8,919 nt of DNA from Peptoniphilaceae bacterium (lineage in GTDB: Bacteria; Bacillota; Clostridia; Tissierellales; Peptoniphilaceae), in assembly GCA_029983595.1 (NCBI GenBank), contig JASBZD010000049.1, forward strand, positions 1 through 8,919, in the 5' to 3' direction. Positions within the stretch are counted from its first letter, which is position 1, and each line of letters begins with the position of its first letter. Positions 5,797 through 8,919 of this stretch are shown here, piece by piece. A model generated the notes under the pieces. The model was not told the DNA's origin, ran no database searches, and worked only from the letters and a program-made list of their open reading frames with translations. The position numbers and the translations under genes were made by a program.

Positions 5797-6402
5797 ATGA
5801 AAAAGTTATTAATAATATTATCTTTAGCGCTAGTAGTATTAACTGGCTGCAACACTGAAAATAAAAATACAGAAACAAATCCTGATAAAACTACTAATGT
5901 AGAACAAACTAATGAAAAAGAAAATAACAATACATCTGATACAAAAGAAATAAATGTCGATCTAAAAGATAAAGAAAATAACGAAGATAAAGAAAATGAT
6001 GAAAATGATGCTGATAAAAAAGATGAAGATGACGAAGAAGTAGAAATAGAAAAATCTATCGAAGATCTATATAATGATTCTGATTATGTCTCAATTCTTA
6101 GAATGACTCAAACTGGAGTAGATGGATATGAGATAAATATTATCGAAGATTTTAAAGGATCTCTTAATAATATTATCCTTCCTAAAATTAATGGAATTGA
6201 AGCTAATAAAGATTATCTAGTATTTATGAAAGATTCTCCTAATGGCGAAATCGTGCCTACTACTAACGAAAGCTTAATAATGATAGATGGCAGAGACGAT
6301 AAAAATGTAAGCGCTGTAAGAGAAATCCATCAATCCACGCTTAAAGTAGAGCCAGAAAAAAACGAGAATAATAAGACAGATAAGGTAAAGAAAAATAAAT
6401 AA
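5797..6402 (+). CDS. Putative lipoprotein with acidic linker, function unknown
   Basis: I do not recognise a named family. Residues 1-17 are a signal peptide (MKKLLIILSLALVVLTG) with a lipobox LTGC, so Cys18 should be lipidated and the protein anchored on the outer face of the membrane. Residues 19-86 are a low-complexity linker, rich in Asn, Thr, Lys, Asp and Glu and strongly acidic at 50-86. A compact region of about 100 residues follows: SDYVSILRMTQTG, then YEINIIEDFKGSLNNIILP and KDYLVFMKD, a strand-rich layout that resembles small secreted beta domains of clostridial lipoproteins with an E-x-x-KG turn and a YLVFL-like strand. The tail (about 190-201) is Lys/Asn-rich. The ATG has AAAGGAG seven bases upstream. 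It stops 16 bases before the annotated tadA ATG and shares its promoter. Substrate binding or a cell-wall role would be a guess. Confidence 0.85.
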   Translation: MKKLLIILSLALVVLTGCNTENKNTETNPDKTTNVEQTNEKENNNTSDTKEINVDLKDKENNEDKENDENDADKKDEDDEEVEIEKSIEDLYNDSDYVSILRMTQTGVDGYEINIIEDFKGSLNNIILPKINGIEANKDYLVFMKDSPNGEIVPTTNESLIMIDGRDDKNVSAVREIHQSTLKVEPEKNENNKTDKVKKNK

Positions 6403-6403
6403 T

Positions 6404-6865
6404 ATTCACGAGATATTTATGAAAGAGGCCATAAAAGAGGCTGAAATTGCTAAAGAAAAATCCGAGATCCCTATAGGATGCGTAATAGTAAAAAATAGCG
6501 AGATTATTGGCAGAGGACATAATGAAAAAGAGGCTTATAAAAACTCAATATATCATGCAGAGATTATCGCGCTATCTAAAGCGTGCAAAACTTTAGAGCA
6601 CTGGTGGCTAGAGGATTGTGATGTTTATGTCACTTTAGAGCCTTGTGCTATGTGCGCTGGAGCTATGCTAAATGCTCGAATTAGAAATCTCTATGTTGGT
6701 GCAAGAGATTTAAGAATGGGCGCTGTCGGTACTTCTATCGATTTATCTAATATAGAAAATTTTAACCATTCTTTTAAAGTAGAGTTTGGGATTTTAGAAG
6801 ATGAATGTCGAGATATATTATCAGAATTTTTTAAAAATTTGCGTAAAAAGAAAAAGGAGATTTAG
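6404..6865 (+). CDS. tadA: tRNA(Arg) adenosine(34) deaminase TadA; start uncertain
   Basis: Converts adenosine to inosine at the wobble position of tRNA-Arg(ACG); essential in most bacteria and cytosolic. Counting from the first ATG (6419-6421; 148 residues), the zinc-site motifs are HAE (46-48) with catalytic Glu48 and PCAMC (75-79), inside VTLEPCAMCAGAM. PIGCVIV (18-24) corresponds to PIGAVIV in relatives. The ATG has only a poor GAGAT site and would drop the short N-terminal piece that TadA proteins carry before the MKEAIKEA helix. Upstream in the same frame, with no stop until 6386-6388, the codons from 6404 read I-H-E-I-F, so the protein would begin IHEIFMKEAIKEA, like Bacillus MTQDELYMKEAIKEA. 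I therefore extend to an ATT start at 6404 (153 residues), with AAGG at 6382-6385 rather far upstream; ATG 6419 is the conventional choice. It follows the lipoprotein by one base in this model. The stop lies inside the terminator stem. Confidence 0.9.
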   Translation: MHEIFMKEAIKEAEIAKEKSEIPIGCVIVKNSEIIGRGHNEKEAYKNSIYHAEIIALSKACKTLEHWWLEDCDVYVTLEPCAMCAGAMLNARIRNLYVGARDLRMGAVGTSIDLSNIENFNHSFKVEFGILEDECRDILSEFFKNLRKKKKEI

Positions 6866-6888
6866 AACTGATCTAAGTCTCCCTTTTT
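6851..6888. terminator. Bidirectional terminator between tadA and the DUF975 gene
   Basis: An 11-base-pair stem (6856-6866 with 6872-6882, one T-G pair) and the loop ACTGA is followed by TTTTT on the plus strand and by T-runs on the minus strand (A-rich 6845-6855). It can end both the rightward lipoprotein-tadA unit and the leftward membrane-protein gene. The tadA TAG (6863-6865) lies inside the left arm. Confidence 0.85.
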
Positions 6889-6904
6889 ATTATAAAATAT
6901 AAGA

Positions 6905-7912
6905 TTAAATTTCTTCTTTATCTATAATATTTCCATCTTCATCTTTATATATAACTTCTACTTCATTTTCATTTATAGAGTCATTATTATAATATTTATC
7001 AGAACTAGAACTATCAGCCATATAGTTAGTATCATCATAGATAGTATCATTATTATTATAATCATCTAAAATAGTATCATCATAAATCTCTTCAGTAAAA
7101 TCAAGATTGTCTGGATCATGCGCTATTTCATATTCATATAATACAGCAATTAGCATTTGATAGAATATTGTATATCTAATAAAAAATACTATAAATAAAA
7201 TAGTGAATATAACAGTAAGCATACCAAATAAAGCTACATATTTATATGGATCTCCATTAACTAATAATAAAAATATTATTATTATCTCAGCTATTACATA
7301 AATTAATAGTGGAGCAAATTGGTAAATTAATTGGAATATAAAAATATCTTTTTTATGACCTTTTGTTCTTTCGTTAGATAATATAAATATATCTTGTATT
7401 GATGCATCTGGGTTATCCTCTATTATTAGATATATAAAAGATAAAATTATCCCTACTATTGTAGATAATATCCATCCTACAAAAGGTATAAGATTTAATA
7501 ATGCTCCAATAAGCCCTATTATAATAGCAGTAACTATCATCTTAGGAAAATATGCGCTAATCGCATCAAAGAAGTCCGATACTTTATAGCTAGTATTTAA
7601 ATTCATTCTCCTTCTTCTAATAAATCTTAAAATTGAGATAATAAATGCTCCAAATAAAAAGCTATTAAATGTGGAGTTAATAAAGTCACGAAGAAAACTT
7701 TTCCAAGTAAGAGTTACATTTAAATCAAACCCTGACTCAAATATATTTTCTATTTCATTTACATCAACCAGTTCTTCAATAGGTAAAACTATATCTAATA
7801 AATATCCTAGAATAAAATTAAAAGCTATTACTACTAAAAGCCCCAAGAAAACTTGTCCAAATTTTCCATTTAGAAGTTCTTTTGCCTTTTCTGTTATTCT
7901 TTTTCTTTTCAT
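6905..7912 (-). CDS. DUF975-family integral membrane protein with acidic C-terminal tail
   Basis: Polytopic membrane protein of unknown function, 335 residues, matching the DUF975 pattern. Six likely membrane segments are at about 20-43, 80-97, 124-140, 141-164, 192-214 and 224-248. The best family clue is the loop DNPDASIQDIFILSNERTKG followed by HKKDIF (166-191), the DUF975 region with 'DNP, S-R, KGHK'. The N-terminus is basic (MKRKRITEKAKELL). After the last segment comes a long hydrophilic tail (about 262-335), Asp/Asn/Tyr/Ser-rich with repeated IYDDT and ending EVEVIYKDEDGNIIDKEEI; it is probably cytoplasmic and seems to be an addition to the core family. The ATG (7910-7912) has AAGGAG at good spacing. 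The gene stands alone, converging on tadA and diverging from the yvlD-like gene. Family assignment is from memory of the motif and is moderately sure; no substrate can be named. Confidence 0.82.
   Translation of the reverse strand: MKRKRITEKAKELLNGKFGQVFLGLLVVIAFNFILGYLLDIVLPIEELVDVNEIENIFESGFDLNVTLTWKSFLRDFINSTFNSFLFGAFIISILRFIRRRRMNLNTSYKVSDFFDAISAYFPKMIVTAIIIGLIGALLNLIPFVGWILSTIVGIILSFIYLIIEDNPDASIQDIFILSNERTKGHKKDIFIFQLIYQFAPLLIYVIAEIIIIFLLLVNGDPYKYVALFGMLTVIFTILFIVFFIRYTIFYQMLIAVLYEYEIAHDPDNLDFTEEIYDDTILDDYNNNDTIYDDTNYMADSSSSDKYYNNDSINENEVEVIYKDEDGNIIDKEEI
7027..7084 (-). repeat. Short imperfect direct repeats inside the DUF975 tail
   Basis: TAGTATCATCATA occurs at 7027-7039 and 7072-7084, with a partial copy TAGTATCAT at 7042-7050. 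On the coding strand they encode repeated D-D-T/N-D-T stretches (IYDDT twice). They are small coding repeats, not a mobile element. Confidence 0.55.
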
Positions 7913-7949
7913 ATATATCTCCTTAAATTTTAAAATTAAAAATGCTTAT

Positions 7950-7982
7950 GTTTATCATACCCTATAAAAAGGTATATTAATA
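7950..7982. promoter_or_regulatory. Overlapping divergent promoters around an inverted repeat
   Basis: An inverted repeat ATACC-N9-GGTAT spans 7957-7975. On the plus strand, TATATT (7973-7978) with GTTTAT (7950-7955) at 17 bases can serve the yvlD-like gene. On the minus strand, TATGAT (7954-7959) with TATTAA (7977-7982) at 17 bases can serve the DUF975 gene. Each -35 overlaps the other -10. The -35 boxes are poor, so this is a placement by geometry more than by match. Confidence 0.42.
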
Positions 7983-8013
7983 TTAACAGAATATTAATTT
8001 TTAAGGAGTTTTT

Positions 8014-8379
8014 ATGAAAGAATTTTTAATTCATTGGGTAGTCGACATTCTATCTTTTGTCATAATAGATGCACTTTTCTCTAGTGTGAGTTTTGCAGAT
8101 GCGAAACAAATAGCTATCCTAGCACTAGTATTAGCACTTATAAATGTTACTTTAAAACCAATTTTAAAAGTATTATCTATCCCAATTAATATTATGACTT
8201 TAGGGTTATTTTCATTAGTTATAAATGCCCTAATGCTACTTCTAGCCTTTAACTTAACTAGTGGAGCTTATATAAGAAACTTTGGTACTGCTTTTTGGGT
8301 AAGTATTGTCTTTGGGATAATAAACTCTTTGTTAAGTAGTATGATATTTAAGGAAAATTCTAAAAGACGACGTAGATAA
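8014..8379 (+). CDS. yvlD: YvlD-like small membrane protein (phage holin family 4 domain)
   Basis: Short integral membrane protein, 121 residues, of the family often annotated 'phage holin family protein' (YvlD in Bacillus, where it sits in an envelope-stress-linked operon). The name comes from the domain model and does not mean a lysis function. The conserved core is visible at 38-74: LALINVTLKPILKVLSIP, then INIMTLGLFSLVINALML, with the two prolines (49, 57) and the TLGLF motif. Four membrane segments are likely at about 4-22, 33-51, 58-80 and 92-111, then a basic tail KENSKRRRR, probably cytoplasmic. The ATG has AAGGAG at the usual spacing. It has its own promoter region, diverging from the DUF975 gene, and its own terminator, so it appears to be a single-gene unit. 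There is no phage context. Confidence 0.88.
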   Translation: MKEFLIHWVVDILSFVIIDALFSSVSFADAKQIAILALVLALINVTLKPILKVLSIPINIMTLGLFSLVINALMLLLAFNLTSGAYIRNFGTAFWVSIVFGIINSLLSSMIFKENSKRRRR

Positions 8380-8389
8380 TATAGAAATT

Positions 8390-8412
8390 ACTGCCTTTAT
8401 GGCAGTTTTTTT
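8390..8412 (+). terminator. Intrinsic terminator after the yvlD-like gene
   Basis: Perfect six-base-pair stem ACTGCC/GGCAGT with loop TTTAT, followed by seven T (8406-8412). It starts 11 bases after the stop codon and isolates the gene from metF. Confidence 0.9.
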
Positions 8413-8436
8413 ATGCTTATAAATTATATCTAATTT

Positions 8437-8445
8437 TGATATACT
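8437..8445 (+). promoter_or_regulatory. Candidate extended -10 of metF
   Basis: TGATATACT (8437-8445) fits an extended -10, with a second TATACT directly after it (8446-8451). No clear -35 is seen (TTATAA at 17 bases). The region between terminator and ATG is only about 60 bases, too short for a SAM riboswitch or T-box leader, so metF seems not to be controlled by such an element at this site. Confidence 0.4.
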
Positions 8446-8473
8446 TATACTAAAATGATTTAGGGAGATAGCT

Positions 8474-8919
8474 ATGAAAATTAAAGATATTTTACAAAAT
8501 AAAGATAAACCGACTCTATCTTTTGAGATTTTTCCACCAAATGACAATGTAAGTCTTAAATCAGTAATGAATTCAGCTTCTAGAATGGCTGCATATAATC
8601 CTGATTTTATGAGTGTTACATATAAATCAATGGGTGGAACTGGTCACTATACAGTAGATATTGCAAGAGCCTTAAATGACTACATGGGTATACCGTCGAT
8701 GGCTCATCTTACTTCTGTATCGACATCTAAAGATGAGATAGACGCGATAATTAATGAGATGAAAGAAAAAAATATAAAGAATGTTTTAGCTCTAAGAGGA
8801 GATATCCCAGATGGTATAGAATTCCCTCATCCAGATAGATATTCATATGCGTATGAGCTAGTTTCTAAACTTAAAGAAGAGGGCGATTTTTCTATAGGAG
8901 TAGCGTGCTTTCCTGAAGG
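8474..8919 (+). CDS. metF: 5,10-methylenetetrahydrofolate reductase MetF, N-terminal half (3' end outside window)
   Basis: Flavoprotein that reduces 5,10-methylene-THF to 5-methyl-THF for methionine synthesis or, in anaerobes, the methyl branch of C1 metabolism; a TIM barrel with FAD. I translated the frame by hand: 148 codons are present. Landmarks are LSFEIFPP (15-22) with catalytic Glu18, PDFMSVTY (43-50), MAHLTS (76-81), NVLALRGDIP (103-112) with the FAD-associated Asp110 of LRGD, and VACFPEG (143-149) at the edge. Two positions differ from common MetF: SVTYKSMGG in place of SVTYGAGG, and HLTS in place of HLTC. The ATG (8474-8476) follows AGGGAGA (8462-8468) at good spacing. No methionine-synthesis neighbours are visible on this side. 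The shown half is about 50 percent of the usual length of around 290 residues. Confidence 0.94.
   Translation, partial: MKIKDILQNKDKPTLSFEIFPPNDNVSLKSVMNSASRMAAYNPDFMSVTYKSMGGTGHYTVDIARALNDYMGIPSMAHLTSVSTSKDEIDAIINEMKEKNIKNVLALRGDIPDGIEFPHPDRYSYAYELVSKLKEEGDFSIGVACFPE

Noticed and set aside
5709..5930. Minus-strand frame overlapping the lipoprotein start, looked at as a possible missing antitoxin
   Set aside because: It is the reverse of the signal peptide and linker, does not resemble MazE or any antitoxin, and covers the lipoprotein promoter.
7671..7967. Plus-strand frame over the start of the DUF975 gene
   Set aside because: Shadow frame without start signals; the minus-strand membrane protein is clearly the coding one.
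8014..8379. Phage holin or prophage remnant
   Set aside because: The 'holin' label belongs to the YvlD-type domain. There is no endolysin, integrase or other phage gene in the window.
8413..8473. SAM riboswitch or T-box leader in front of metF
   Set aside because: Only about 60 AT-rich bases lie between the terminator and the start, too few for these structures, and no T-box or riboswitch core was seen.
8332..8547. Minus-strand frame between the yvlD-like gene and metF
   Set aside because: It runs across a good terminator and the metF start on the opposite strand and has no family features.

Overview
The window comes from a very AT-rich, low-GC Gram-positive (Bacillota) chromosome. The evidence is strong AAGGAG-type ribosome binding sites, heavy use of A/T-ending codons, a ComEA/RsfS/NadD/Obg neighbourhood like that of Bacillus and clostridia, a MazF almost co-linear with Bacillus NdoA, and a YvlD-type membrane protein. 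My best guess is an anaerobic Tissierellia-like lineage (Parvimonas, Helcococcus, Peptoniphilus or a relative), but this is an impression and not a placement. Nothing looks like a phage, insertion sequence, CRISPR array or RNA gene. It is a compact core-genome segment and I did not find a clearly new multi-gene system; the notable points are fusions, losses and unusual start sites.

Left part (1-3987, minus strand). A leftward operon runs obg - yhbY - nadD - yqeK - rsfS - ridA, from a promoter near 4030 to a terminator at 455-493. It covers ribosome assembly and ribosome control (Obg, YhbY, RsfS), NAD synthesis (NadD), dinucleotide removal (YqeK) and enamine/imine detoxification (RidA). Spacing is tight: nadD/yhbY share ATGA, yqeK overlaps nadD, and the rsfS Shine-Dalgarno touches the yqeK stop. 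Beyond the terminator the competence gene comEA starts and runs off the left edge. The order recalls Bacillus yhbY-nadD-yqeK-rsfS-...-comEA, with ridA in the place of yqeM/comER.

Middle (4073-5694, minus strand). A two-gene unit encodes a fusion of holo-ACP synthase with NAD(P)H-hydrate dehydratase, then a translationally coupled MazF-type endoribonuclease and a terminator. The alanine racemase and MazE antitoxin that usually sit between these genes in relatives are absent.

Right part. On the plus strand, an unrecognised acidic lipoprotein and tRNA adenosine deaminase tadA form a short unit (5739-6888). Its terminator hairpin contains the tadA stop codon and also serves the convergent DUF975 membrane-protein gene (6905-7912, minus). 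That gene diverges from a yvlD-like small membrane protein (8014-8379, plus), with predicted promoters that overlap around an inverted repeat. After a terminator, metF (5,10-methylenetetrahydrofolate reductase) starts at 8474 and runs off the right edge. No stretch longer than about 150 bases lacks a gene.
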